Source: JALORV01 sp963703945
Lineage (GTDB): Bacteria; Pseudomonadota; Gammaproteobacteria; Burkholderiales; Burkholderiaceae_F
Reading direction: 5' to 3'
Assembly (NCBI GenBank): GCA_963703945.1
Contig: CAVPGM010000020.1
Coordinates: forward strand, 62,001 to 126,000
Length of the DNA: 64,000 nucleotides
Below the pieces are notes generated by a model. The model ran no database searches and was not told the DNA's origin. It saw only the letters and a list, made by a program, of their open reading frames with translations. Shown here in pieces: positions 17,684-26,017 of the stretch (its first letter is position 1; each line of letters starts with the position of its first letter). Position numbers and translations under genes: made by a program.

Positions 17684-17766
17684 GGGCTCCTGCCGGAGAC
17701 CGATATATCGAGCGGGATCGGCTGAATGGGAGGAGCGGAAACGCCGCGGAGCGAGAGGAGCCAGAG

Positions 17767-18291
17767 ATGGAACCGAATCGTCCCTGGAGCGTACCGGTGC
17801 GGGTCGAGGACGTGCCCGAGACCGGGTTGAGCATCCATCTTTGTGCGGACCAGAGCGTGCGTGAACGGATCGCGCGCATCGCCGAGATTCTCGCTTTGCC
17901 GCGCCTGGAGGCCGACTTCGCAGTAACCCGTCGCGGGCGCGGGCTGCGGGTGGTCGGCGAGGTGCAGGCGACGGTGCTTCAGACTTGCGTCATCACCCTG
18001 GAGTCGATCGAGAACGGCATTGTCGAGGCGGTCGATCTCACATTCGCGCCTACCGGCGATGGTGATGCGCCCGGCCTCGCTTGCGGCGCTGACACAGAAC
18101 CACCCGAACCCTTGCATAATGGCTGCGTCGATCTCGGCGCCGTGGCGACCGAATTCCTCATCTTGGGCGTGGATCCCTACCCGCGCAAGCCGGGAGCTGT
18201 TTTCGCGCCGCCTGCGGCCGCGGGGCCGCGGAATGGGCCGTTCGCGGCGCTCGCAACCCTGAAGAGGCGGCAGGACGAGGGTGGTCGATGA
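17767..18291 (+). CDS. DUF177 (YceD-like) protein
   Basis: This 174-residue protein starts at ATG 17767, with GAGAGGAG at 17752-17759. The DUF177 core shows in VVGEVQATVLQTCVITLE, where the single cysteine region corresponds to the family's metal-type motif, and in VDLGAVATEFLILGVDPYP. DUF177/YceD proteins are involved in 23S rRNA accumulation in bacteria and plastids and normally sit upstream of rpmF-plsX or plsX. Here plsX follows 125 bases later. It is cytoplasmic. Confidence 0.85.
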   Translation: MEPNRPWSVPVRVEDVPETGLSIHLCADQSVRERIARIAEILALPRLEADFAVTRRGRGLRVVGEVQATVLQTCVITLESIENGIVEAVDLTFAPTGDGDAPGLACGADTEPPEPLHNGCVDLGAVATEFLILGVDPYPRKPGAVFAPPAAAGPRNGPFAALATLKRRQDEGGR

Positions 18292-18415
18292 GCATGGACG
18301 CCCCCGGGGCAACGCTCACTTCGCGCATTGTCATCGCTGGTGAACACGCTATTGTCGCACGCTTTTAAGCGCCCGGCCGCAGCCGGTTGATCGTATCCGG
18401 GGTTCGGGGCCTTCC

Positions 18416-19474
18416 ATGTCGAACAAGATTGCAATTGCGCTGGACGCAATGGGCGGCGATCACGGGCCCTCGGTGGTCGTGGCCGGGGCCGAGCTCTCGC
18501 TTGCGCGTCATCCGGACGCCGAGATGGTCTTTTTCGGGGATCAGGCGACGCTCGAGCCGCTGCTCGCGACGCGGCCGAAACTGCGTGAATCCGCGCGCAT
18601 CGTCCACACCGACGTCGCCGTGAAGATGGACGAGAAGCCGAGCCAGGCGCTGCGTCACGGCCGTTGGCGCTCCTCGATGTGGCTCGCCATCGACGCGGTC
18701 AAGAAGGGAAGCGCCGGCGTTGCGGTTTCGGCAGGCAATACCGGCGCGCTCATGGCCATGGCGAAGTTCCACCTGCGGACCATGGCGGGAATCGGCCGTC
18801 CCGCCATCGCTGCGTTGTGGCCGACGCTGCGGGGCGAATCAATTGTCCTGGACGTCGGCGCGACGATCGGCGCGGATGCGCAGCATCTGGTCGAGTTGGC
18901 GATCATGGGCAGCGCCATGGCGCGCGTCGTGTTCGACCTCGATCGGCCGACAGTGGGTCTGCTCAATATCGGGGTGGAGGAGGTCAAGGGGCTGGAAGAA
19001 ATTCGCGACGCGCACCGCATTTTGCGCGAGCTTTCCTGCGACCACATGGACTATCGCGGCTTTGTCGAGGGCGACGACATCGGCAAGGGCACGGTGGACG
19101 TGGTGGTGACGGAAGGCTTTGCCGGAAACATCGCCTTGAAGACGGCGGAGGGGACGGCTAAACAGATTGCCGCCTACCTCCGGAGCGCGATGAGCCGGAC
19201 CCTCGCTGCGAGAATCGGTTATCTATTCGCGCGCCAAGCTTTCAAGACGCTGAAGGACAAGATGGACCCGCGCAAGGTCAATGGCGGCGTGTTTCTCGGT
19301 CTGAACGGCGTGGTGATCAAGAGCCACGGCGGCACCGACGCTGAAGGATTCGCGGCGGCGGTCGACCTCGGCTACGACATGAGCCGCTATGACGTGCTCG
19401 CGAAGATCAGCCAGACGATCGCGCAACCGCCGATGTTCGAGAGCGCCCCCGCGATCCAAGGGGTGGGCTCGTGA
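18416..19474 (+). CDS. plsX: phosphate acyltransferase PlsX
   Basis: PlsX converts acyl-ACP to acyl-phosphate, the first step of the PlsX/PlsY route to phosphatidic acid, as a peripheral membrane protein. The 352-residue sequence has the N-terminal IALDAMGGDHGP, the substrate block SAGNTGALMAMAKF, GLLNIGVEEVKG, VTEGFAGNIALKTAEGTAK and the C-terminal GGVFLGLNGVVIKSHGGTDA. The start ATG 18416 is conserved. Its stop overlaps the GTG start of fabH, so the two are translationally coupled. Confidence 0.95.
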   Translation: MSNKIAIALDAMGGDHGPSVVVAGAELSLARHPDAEMVFFGDQATLEPLLATRPKLRESARIVHTDVAVKMDEKPSQALRHGRWRSSMWLAIDAVKKGSAGVAVSAGNTGALMAMAKFHLRTMAGIGRPAIAALWPTLRGESIVLDVGATIGADAQHLVELAIMGSAMARVVFDLDRPTVGLLNIGVEEVKGLEEIRDAHRILRELSCDHMDYRGFVEGDDIGKGTVDVVVTEGFAGNIALKTAEGTAKQIAAYLRSAMSRTLAARIGYLFARQAFKTLKDKMDPRKVNGGVFLGLNGVVIKSHGGTDAEGFAAAVDLGYDMSRYDVLAKISQTIAQPPMFESAPAIQGVGS

Positions 19475-20445
19475 CCACACGTTCCGTCGTCGTCGGCTGC
19501 GGCAGCTATCTTCCCCGTCGCGTTTTGACCAATGCCGAGCTCGTCGGCATGGTCGAAACCTCGGACGAGTGGATTGTCCAGCGCACCGGAATTCGCGAGC
19601 GCCGTATCGCCGCGCAGGGCGAGCTCACGTCCGACCTCGCCTTGAATGCGGCGCGGGCCGCGCTCGCCGCGGCTGACGTCGACCCGCTCTCGATCGACCT
19701 CATCGTGCTTGGGACGGCGACGCCCGACAACACATTCCCGGCGAGTGCGGTTTTGGTGCAGGCGGGACTGGGAATCACGCAAGGCGTCGCCTTCGATATC
19801 CAGGCCGTGTGCTCTGGTTTCGTTTTCGCGCTGGCGACCGCGGATGCCTTTCTTCGAGAGGGCGCCTTCAAACGCGCCCTCGTCATTGGAGCGGAAACCT
19901 TTTCGCGCATTCTCGACTGGAAGGATCGCACCACCTGCGTCCTGTTCGGCGACGGCGCCGGGGCAGCCGTGCTGGTGGCCGAGGAACAACCGGGCGCGCG
20001 CAGCGATCGCGGCGTACTGGCGACAAAGCTGCGCTCCGACGGCCGCTACAAGGACAAGCTCTACGTCGACGGCGGCCCCTCATCGACCGGCACCGCTGGA
20101 TATCTGCGCATGGAGGGACGCGACGTCTTCCGCCATGCCGTCGCCGGCACGACTGATGCGGTCGAGGCGGTGTTCCAAGCGGCCGGCTACACCGCCGCCG
20201 ACATCGACTGGTTCGTTCCGCATCAGGCCAACAAGCGAATCATCGACGCGTCGGCGCATCGGCTCGGCATTGCGCCGGAAAAGGTGATTTCCACGGTCGC
20301 GCAGCACGGTAATACCTCAGCGGCCTCCATTCCCCTTGCGCTTGACGTCGCGATCCGCGATGGCCGCATCAAGCAGGGCGATCTCGTTCTTCTGCAAGGC
20401 GTTGGCGGCGGTTTCACCTGGGGAGCGGCGCTGGTGCGATGGTGA
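19471..20445 (+). CDS. fabH: beta-ketoacyl-ACP synthase III
   Basis: FabH condenses acetyl-CoA with malonyl-ACP to start fatty acid synthesis. The 324-residue protein starts at GTG 19471, sharing bases with the plsX stop. The catalytic triad is visible: Cys114 in DIQAVCSGF, His in DWFVPHQANKRI and Asn in AQHGNTSAASIP. The C-terminal GVGGGFTWGAALVRW is typical. It forms the plsX-fabH-ihfA-merR block characteristic of Hyphomicrobiales. Confidence 0.95.
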   Translation: MTTRSVVVGCGSYLPRRVLTNAELVGMVETSDEWIVQRTGIRERRIAAQGELTSDLALNAARAALAAADVDPLSIDLIVLGTATPDNTFPASAVLVQAGLGITQGVAFDIQAVCSGFVFALATADAFLREGAFKRALVIGAETFSRILDWKDRTTCVLFGDGAGAAVLVAEEQPGARSDRGVLATKLRSDGRYKDKLYVDGGPSSTGTAGYLRMEGRDVFRHAVAGTTDAVEAVFQAAGYTAADIDWFVPHQANKRIIDASAHRLGIAPEKVISTVAQHGNTSAASIPLALDVAIRDGRIKQGDLVLLQGVGGGFTWGAALVRW

Positions 20446-20564
20446 GGTTGCGGACCCCGCATCAATATTCAAATTTTAAAACAGGGCCTGCGGGGCGGTT
20501 GACCGCGGAAAATCAACTTCATATCATTGAAATATAAGAGATACTCTGGGCGTTGGGGCGGGTG

Positions 20565-20882
20565 ATGAGCGTGAAAACGGTGACGCGGGCGGACTTGTGT
20601 GAGGCCGTCTATCACAAGGTGGGGCTGTCGCGGACGGAGTTGGCCGCTCTCGTTGAGCTTGTACTCAAGGAAATCACTGATTGTCTGGAGCGCGGAGAGA
20701 CGGTCAAGCTCTCCTCCTTCGGCTCCTTCGTCGTCCGCAAGAAGGGCCAACGCATCGGCCGGAACCCGAAGACCGGCAAAGAGGTGCCGATCTCGCCGCG
20801 GCGTGTCATGGTGTTCAAGCCGTCGGCCATCCTCAAGCAGCGAATTAATTCGCCGTCTGCGGCCACGCCGGCGACCGAGTGA
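20565..20882 (+). CDS. ihfA: integration host factor subunit alpha
   Basis: This 105-residue HU/IHF-family DNA-bending protein has the signature GRNPKTGKEVPISPRRVMVFKPS split over the beta arm, with KLSSFGSFVVRKK before it. The block KTVTRADLCEAVYHKVGLSR is typical of IhfA. ATG 20565 is preferred over the upstream in-frame TTG 20553. A short AT-rich leader at 20460-20545 precedes it, so it probably has its own promoter in addition to read-through from fabH. Confidence 0.92.
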   Translation: MSVKTVTRADLCEAVYHKVGLSRTELAALVELVLKEITDCLERGETVKLSSFGSFVVRKKGQRIGRNPKTGKEVPISPRRVMVFKPSAILKQRINSPSAATPATE

Positions 20883-20916
20883 TCACTGGCTTTGAACCCG
20901 GGGACAAGAGGCGGCT

Positions 20917-21555
20917 GTGAACAAGGCGCCTGACGCGTTCCGTACGATCAGTGAAGTCGCGGCCGAACTCGAACTGCCGCAACACGTGTTGCGATTCTGG
21001 GAGAGTCGATTCCCGCACATCCGGCCGATGAAACGCGGCGGCGGCCGTCGTTACTACCGGCCGGACGATGTCGAGCTTCTGCGCGGCATCCGCCACCTGC
21101 TTTACGGGCTGGGTTACACCATTCGCGGCGTGCAGCGCATTTTGCGCGAGCAGGGTCCGCGCTTCGTGCAGACGGTGTGGCAGGAAGGCGCGCCGCAGCC
21201 GGTGCATATGCCCGAGCCGGAAGCGGACGAGCGCGACGACGCGCCGATGGATGACGAGCCCATTGCGCCCGCAGGCGAGGCTGCGGAGGCGGCGGATGTG
21301 GACGCGTCCGCCGAACCGCAACGCCGCGAACCTGAGATTGCGGCCGATGTTGAGGCTGCCGCCTCGATCGTCGCAAGCCCGCCGCCCGCCGCGGCGGCGG
21401 AGGAGCATGACGCCGTGGAACCGCCGGCGGAGCCGCCGCGGTGGGCCGGTCTCCGGCCGGCCGATCGCGATGCGTTGCAGTCGGCGCTCGCGACGCTCGA
21501 CGCTTGCAAGCGTCTGCTCGACGAAGCCTTCGCGGAGGCCGAGCAGAGCCCGTGA
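20917..21555 (+). CDS. MerR family transcriptional regulator
   Basis: This 212-residue regulator starts at GTG 20917. Residues 8-75 form a MerR winged-helix domain: FRTISEVAAELELPQHVLRF, then GGGRRYYRPDDVELLRGI and YTIRGVQRILREQG. The rest is a long acidic and alanine/proline-rich region without the cysteines of metal sensors, ending in a short helix (ALATLDACKRLLDEAF). This architecture follows ihfA in many alphaproteobacteria; its ligand is unknown. Confidence 0.88.
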   Translation: MNKAPDAFRTISEVAAELELPQHVLRFWESRFPHIRPMKRGGGRRYYRPDDVELLRGIRHLLYGLGYTIRGVQRILREQGPRFVQTVWQEGAPQPVHMPEPEADERDDAPMDDEPIAPAGEAAEAADVDASAEPQRREPEIAADVEAAASIVASPPPAAAAEEHDAVEPPAEPPRWAGLRPADRDALQSALATLDACKRLLDEAFAEAEQSP

Positions 21556-21664
21556 CGCATCGCTCGGCGCGCCGCCTGCCGCTTGGCCGCGAGCGGCGGG
21601 AATCCTGCGGTGTTTCCCATCAAACGGCCGCGCTCACGCGCGGTCGCAACATCGGTCCTTAGGC

Positions 21665-22528
21665 GTGATCGGCGTCGTCAGCCTGTGGTTGATGCGCCTG
21701 TTGCAGCGCCTCGACCTCGATTGCACCGCCAACTTCGCCGGCTGGTTGATGCGGCAGGTCGGCCCGTGGCTGCGGGGCCATCGGGTGGCGAAGGCGCAGC
21801 TCGCGATGGCTTTTCCCGAGAAGACCGAGGCGGAACGCGCCGCGATCCTCGCCGGCATGTGGGACAATTTCGGTCGCATCTCCGCCGAGTACGCTCACCT
21901 CGACCGGCTGTGGGACTATCGCCCCGGCAAGCCGCCCGGCCGCATCGTCATGGATGCGGCGACCGCCGAGCGGTTTGAGCGGCTGCGCCATGAGCGCAAG
22001 CCCGCTTTGATGTTCACCGCGCATCTCGCCAATTGGGAGCTGGTGCCGCTCGGCGGGCCCGACATCGATCGCGACGTGGCGGTCGTGTTCCGCGCACCGC
22101 GCGTCAGCTCGGTCACGAAGACGCTGATGGCCGCCCGCAGCGCGCGCGTCGCCGCGCTTATTCCGGCCGGCCCCGAGGCGCCGTTCCGCATCCGCGAGGC
22201 GCTCAAGCGCAACTGCATCGTCGGAATGCTGATCGACCAGCATGTCGTGCGCGGCGTCGACGCCTTGTATTTCGGGCGCCGCTGCAAGGTCAATCCGATG
22301 CTGGCGCGGTTCGCGCGGCGGTTCGAGTGTCCGATCTACGGGGCGCGCGTGGTGCGGCTACCCGGCGAGCAATTTCGCTTCGATTTGACCGAACAGCTCA
22401 CCCCGCCGCGCGACGTTAACGGCAGGATCGACGTTGCTGGCACCATGCAGCTCGTCACCTCCGTCATCGAAGATTGGGTGCGCGAGCATCCCGAGCAATG
22501 GTTCTGGATTCACCGGAGATGGCGGTGA
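21665..22528 (+). CDS. lysophospholipid / lipid A acyltransferase (LpxL/HtrB family)
   Basis: This LPLAT-family enzyme probably adds a secondary acyl chain to lipid A at the inner membrane. Visible blocks are FTAHLANWELVPL (the HX4-5E-type catalytic region), VVFRAPRVSS, GMLIDQHVVRGVDALYFGR and the C-terminal HPEQWFWIHRRWR. GTG 21665 opens the continuous frame. The protein looks N-terminally short: in the adjacent frame 21610-21658 reads FPIKRPRSRAVATSVL, which fits the expected start if one base were inserted near 21658. The real start may thus be GTG 21610. Confidence 0.85.
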   Translation: MIGVVSLWLMRLLQRLDLDCTANFAGWLMRQVGPWLRGHRVAKAQLAMAFPEKTEAERAAILAGMWDNFGRISAEYAHLDRLWDYRPGKPPGRIVMDAATAERFERLRHERKPALMFTAHLANWELVPLGGPDIDRDVAVVFRAPRVSSVTKTLMAARSARVAALIPAGPEAPFRIREALKRNCIVGMLIDQHVVRGVDALYFGRRCKVNPMLARFARRFECPIYGARVVRLPGEQFRFDLTEQLTPPRDVNGRIDVAGTMQLVTSVIEDWVREHPEQWFWIHRRWR

Positions 22529-22559
22529 GCGTCGTCGGAGCTGCAACCGCGCCCTCTGG

Positions 22560-23396
22560 TCAATGCGCGGTGAGCACCGGCACTTCGGCATGCGTCAGGA
22601 TATGACGCGTGGTCCCGCCGAAAATCAGTTGGCGCAGGCGGCTCTGCGTATAGGCGCCCTTGACCACCAGGTCGCAGCCGAGCGCGCGCGCGCGGTCGAG
22701 GATCAGCGCGCCGGCGGTGCGATTGTCACCCTTGAGCGTGACGGTCTCGGCCGCGATCCCGTGCAGCTTCAGGTTCGCCGCCATGTCCTCGCCGGACGGG
22801 CCGGCGACCGTGACTCCCTCCACGGTAACGATGGTGACGCGGTCAGCACGGGCGAGAAACGGCATGGCGAAGGCGGTGGCTCGCGCCTGTTCCGTGCTGC
22901 AGTTCCAGGCGATCAGGACGTTGCGGCCGATCTGCGCCGGCGGGGTCGGCGGGGCGAGAAGGATCGGGCGTCCGCTCTCGAACAGCCCGGCCTCGAAGGT
23001 GCTCATATGCGGTCCATATGGATCGTCGCTGGGCCGGCCTATCACGATCAGGTCGAACACGCGGCCGCGGTGTCCGACAAAACTGTCGCCTTCGGGCGCA
23101 TCCTCGATCCACCCATAGCTGGGCGCATTTTGCGGTGCCCGCATGCGCGGAACGCCATGCTCCTTCATGAAGCCTTCGAACAGCTCGCGCGACTGCCGTG
23201 CGGCTTCCGCATTTTCCTCCTCGAAGAAAGCGAGCGACGCCGACGGCGCCACGTCCATCGCCACCACCGTCGGAACCGCGACGCGCACGGCGAAGCCCTC
23301 GATGTAGCTGTTGAAATCTCTGGCCACCAGCAGCGCGCTCGCGAGCGTCGAACGCATCGCCGCATTCGGTTCGGTCGGTACGAGGATCGTTTTCAT
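22560..23396 (-). CDS. universal stress protein, UspA family (tandem domains)
   Basis: This 278-residue protein has two Usp folds. The first (residues 1-150) begins KTILVPTEPNAAM; the second (about 155-278) begins GRNVLIAWNCSTEQARA and keeps the ATP-binding style signature LVVKGAYTQSRLRQLIFGGT followed by HILTHAEVPVL. It is cytoplasmic. The start ATG 23396 fits. It converges on the acyltransferase gene with 31 bases between. The family takes part in stress survival, but the ligand cannot be read from sequence. Confidence 0.9.
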   Translation of the reverse strand: MKTILVPTEPNAAMRSTLASALLVARDFNSYIEGFAVRVAVPTVVAMDVAPSASLAFFEEENAEAARQSRELFEGFMKEHGVPRMRAPQNAPSYGWIEDAPEGDSFVGHRGRVFDLIVIGRPSDDPYGPHMSTFEAGLFESGRPILLAPPTPPAQIGRNVLIAWNCSTEQARATAFAMPFLARADRVTIVTVEGVTVAGPSGEDMAANLKLHGIAAETVTLKGDNRTAGALILDRARALGCDLVVKGAYTQSRLRQLIFGGTTRHILTHAEVPVLTAH

Positions 23397-23851
23397 GCCG
23401 ACGGCCTCCTACGCTCAGGTCGCGGTATGATAGTCGCGGATCACCATGATGCGGCGGGACGACGATCCAATCAACAAGCGAGCTTGATCTGGTCCTTGCG
23501 GAACGATGCCCAGCGCATCAGCTGCGGAAATTAGGCAATAAAAAACGCCCCCGAAGGAGCGCACTGGACCGATTACCTGAAAAGACAAGCCGGAAGCGGC
23601 CAAGGCGGGCCTTGCCTCACTGATGTGGCCCAGTAACGCCGCTTCCGACTATATCCGTTGTGGAAGAAGCCGCTACGCTACCGCCCCAACGCCGGCTGCA
23701 GCGATTATCGCGGCATTGCGCGCCCGGTGGCATTTCACCTCCGAATTCTGCGCCGGCTGCCCCGACGCTTCGAAGGCAAAAATCATCGCTCCGATGCGGT
23801 CGACTGTCAAGCATTTGTCATCGCGAAAGCGCGCGGAAGCGGATGTTTCCC
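23397..23851. other. 455-bp interval without a protein gene; possible minus-strand small RNA
   Basis: No credible coding region is visible. On the minus strand the stretch from about 23660 down to 23540 can fold: CGGAAGCGGC at 23592-23601 pairs with GCCGCTTCCG at 23639-23648, and the end is a textbook terminator at 23540-23561. The combination suggests a small RNA or the structured 3' end of the transcript coming from the gene at 23852. I could not match it to a known RNA family; the resemblance to the SRP RNA core is too weak. Confidence 0.35.
23540..23561 (-). terminator. rho-independent terminator with TTCG tetraloop (minus strand)
   Basis: Read on the minus strand, CGCTCC-TTCG-GGGGCG is followed by TTTTTT. 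The stem is six pairs including one G-T. It lies 290 bases past the end of the BcsS gene and 144 bases before the universal stress gene start. Confidence 0.7.
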
Positions 23852-24577
23852 TCATTGCCGGACGAGCAAACCGAACCGCGTGTACGCGCCGGAACGATTG
23901 CTGTCATCGCGCGCAAAGCCCACCCCCGCCGACCATTCCACCGCACCGGTCCGCCAGGCGGTGGCATGCAGGCCGAGCCGGTATTCACGATAGGAGCCAT
24001 CGCCCAAGGCCTGCGCTTCCGGGCCGACATAGCACAGCGCGAACACGCGCCAGCCGAGCGCCCCGCGCGCAGCGTAACTCGCGCCGACGCTCGACCAACT
24101 CGCCCATGCCTGCGCCATCGTCTGCGGGAACGGCTCCCACCAGGTCTCGCCGCTCACCCTGATGCCGGCATGTTCGCCCGCCAGAGAATTGCCTGGATCG
24201 TTGGGATGCAAACGATGAGCCTGGACATCGAGACCGGCGAACAGGCTTGCCTCGAATCCTTCCCGTTTGAACCGCCATCCCGGTAGGACCGAAGTGAGGA
24301 TGAAGCGCCCGGTGATCTCTTCCGCCCCCGATCGGTAGCGATAGACGCCCGCGCCGGTCAACGTCTTGAGCGCGAAGCCCTCGGTGTTCACGCCGTCCGG
24401 CGACCATACGAAGCCGCCGAACAGGGAACTCCAGGTGCGGGAGAGCTCGAGGCCGGAAAACAGGAGAAGCCGCTCGACCGCGTCATCTTCATCTGCCGTA
24501 GCGAATGCATCTCCGGCGAGACCACAGAAGAATGCGGCCGCAGCCAGTATCGCACCGGCCCCGCGCAGCGTAGGCAT
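23852..24577 (-). CDS. cellulose biosynthesis protein BcsS family
   Basis: This 241-residue exported protein has a signal peptide (about residues 1-26, AAAAFFCGLAGDAFA) and then a beta-rich mature part. It matches the BcsS family: LFSGLELSRTWSSLFGGFVW, LKTLTGAGVYRYRSG, GRFILTSVLPGWRFKREGF and RVSGETWWEPF. BcsS is found beside or apart from cellulose synthase genes in Hyphomicrobiales and is thought to be outer-membrane or periplasmic. No bcs genes are in this window, so it is an isolated copy. ATG 24577 has GGGAGG upstream; ATG 24634 is an alternative. Confidence 0.75.
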   Translation of the reverse strand: MPTLRGAGAILAAAAFFCGLAGDAFATADEDDAVERLLLFSGLELSRTWSSLFGGFVWSPDGVNTEGFALKTLTGAGVYRYRSGAEEITGRFILTSVLPGWRFKREGFEASLFAGLDVQAHRLHPNDPGNSLAGEHAGIRVSGETWWEPFPQTMAQAWASWSSVGASYAARGALGWRVFALCYVGPEAQALGDGSYREYRLGLHATAWRTGAVEWSAGVGFARDDSNRSGAYTRFGLLVRQ

Positions 24578-24790
24578 CCGACCTCCCGGGAGCGCATTGC
24601 TTTGCTTTTTCCGCCGTTTGTCGGCATGCTCCATAAACGAATTGAACCACGGCGATCCGAGCGTGGTCCATACAGTTTCGCAAAATTGAAATTCGGATTG
24701 CATGAAAATTTCTGCGATGAGGCGTTTCGGCGACATGTTCTTTGTAAGGCGGTGCTGCCGGACGCGACGATGTGACAAGCCTGGACCGCC

Positions 24791-25993
24791 ATGATCCATG
24801 ACGCGGAAAAGAGGCGTTCGATTGGGTTCCTTAACTGGGCGCACGGGCTCGATCACTACGTTCTCGGGATTTATCCGACCATTGTGATCGGCCTCCAGGC
24901 CGTCTACCAGCGCTCCTTTTCGGAGCTGATCGCGCTTTCCACGGCGATGTTCGTCGCCTTCGGCGTGTTCTCGCTTCCGGCAGGGTGGCTTGCCGATCGC
25001 TGGAGCCGGCGGAGCATGATGGCGCTGTTCTTCGTCGGCTGCGGCGCTTCGCTCGCCATCGCCGCATTCGCGCCGAATCTGATCGTCCTCGCGCTCGCGC
25101 TGTTTGCGCTCGGCATGTTCGCGGCGATCTACCATCCGGTCGGGACGGCGATGCTGATCGAGATCTCCAAGGCGCGGGGACGCACGCTCGCCTTTAACGG
25201 CGTGTGCGGAAATCTCGGCGTCTCGCTTGCCGCTGCGATCACGGCGGCGCTCGCATCGTTCCTCGGTTGGCGCGGGGCGTTCCTTGTGCCGGCTGTGCTC
25301 GCCATCGCGACCGGCGTCTTATACTTCCTGTCGGTCTCCGACGATCGCGCCACGAAGGGATCGCGCAAGAGCGTCCCTGACGTGGTTCTTCCGCGTCCCG
25401 CCGCGCTCGCGTTCTTCCTGCTCTATGTGGTGATTTCATTCGCCGGCGGATTGACCTTCAACACGATCGTGATCGCCTTGCCGAAGATGGTCCAGGAGAG
25501 GGTCGGCGGCGGCATCGACCTGATGGCGGTCGGCGGGCTGGCCACAGTGGTTTTTCTTTTTGGTGCGGCGGCGCAATTGGTGGTCGGGCGCCTGGTCGAA
25601 CGGTTTCCCGCCCACGTCTTGTTCGGGGCGATCGTGTCGCTGCAGTTCGCAGGCGTGCTCTGGGCCTCGTATGCGCACGGGATGGCGCTCATTCCTGCGC
25701 TGGCGCTGGTGATGGTCGGCATTTACGGGCAGATCACCGTCGGCGACATCGTGATCGCGCGTTATACCGCCGACGCGTGGCGCGGCCGCGTTTATGCCGT
25801 CCGGTTTTTCCTGACCTTCATTTCCTCGGCGATCGCCGTGTCTCTGATCGCCTATCTGTATGGCCGCGGAGGATTCGATTTCGTGCTCGCCGCGCTCGTT
25901 TTTGCGTCTGGCGCTTTTCTGGCGGCGGTCCTGGCGCTGGTGGCGGTCGTCTCCACGGTGGAAACGCGGCGAAGGGTCGTGCCGGCGGAGTGA
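24791..25993 (+). CDS. MFS transporter
   Basis: This 400-residue permease has 12 predicted membrane segments. The N-half opens with GFLNWAHGLDHYVLGIYPT and carries the MFS loop 2-3 motif in GWLADRWSRRSMM and the block FAAIYHPVGTAMLIEISKARGR. The C-half has VGRLVERFPAHVLFG. The opening and the YHPVG block resemble the fosmidomycin-resistance/FsR-like group of MFS exporters. The substrate is not known. It converges with the DUF72 gene. Confidence 0.85.
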   Translation: MIHDAEKRRSIGFLNWAHGLDHYVLGIYPTIVIGLQAVYQRSFSELIALSTAMFVAFGVFSLPAGWLADRWSRRSMMALFFVGCGASLAIAAFAPNLIVLALALFALGMFAAIYHPVGTAMLIEISKARGRTLAFNGVCGNLGVSLAAAITAALASFLGWRGAFLVPAVLAIATGVLYFLSVSDDRATKGSRKSVPDVVLPRPAALAFFLLYVVISFAGGLTFNTIVIALPKMVQERVGGGIDLMAVGGLATVVFLFGAAAQLVVGRLVERFPAHVLFGAIVSLQFAGVLWASYAHGMALIPALALVMVGIYGQITVGDIVIARYTADAWRGRVYAVRFFLTFISSAIAVSLIAYLYGRGGFDFVLAALVFASGAFLAAVLALVAVVSTVETRRRVVPAE

Positions 25994-26017
25994 CGCCGCG
26001 GTTCGCGCGCAGGTCCT

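Noticed and set aside
23580..23660. SRP RNA or tmRNA
   Set aside because: GCCGGAAGCGGCCAAGGC recalls the SRP core, but the GGAAGGAAGCAGCC motif is missing and the terminator is on the opposite strand.
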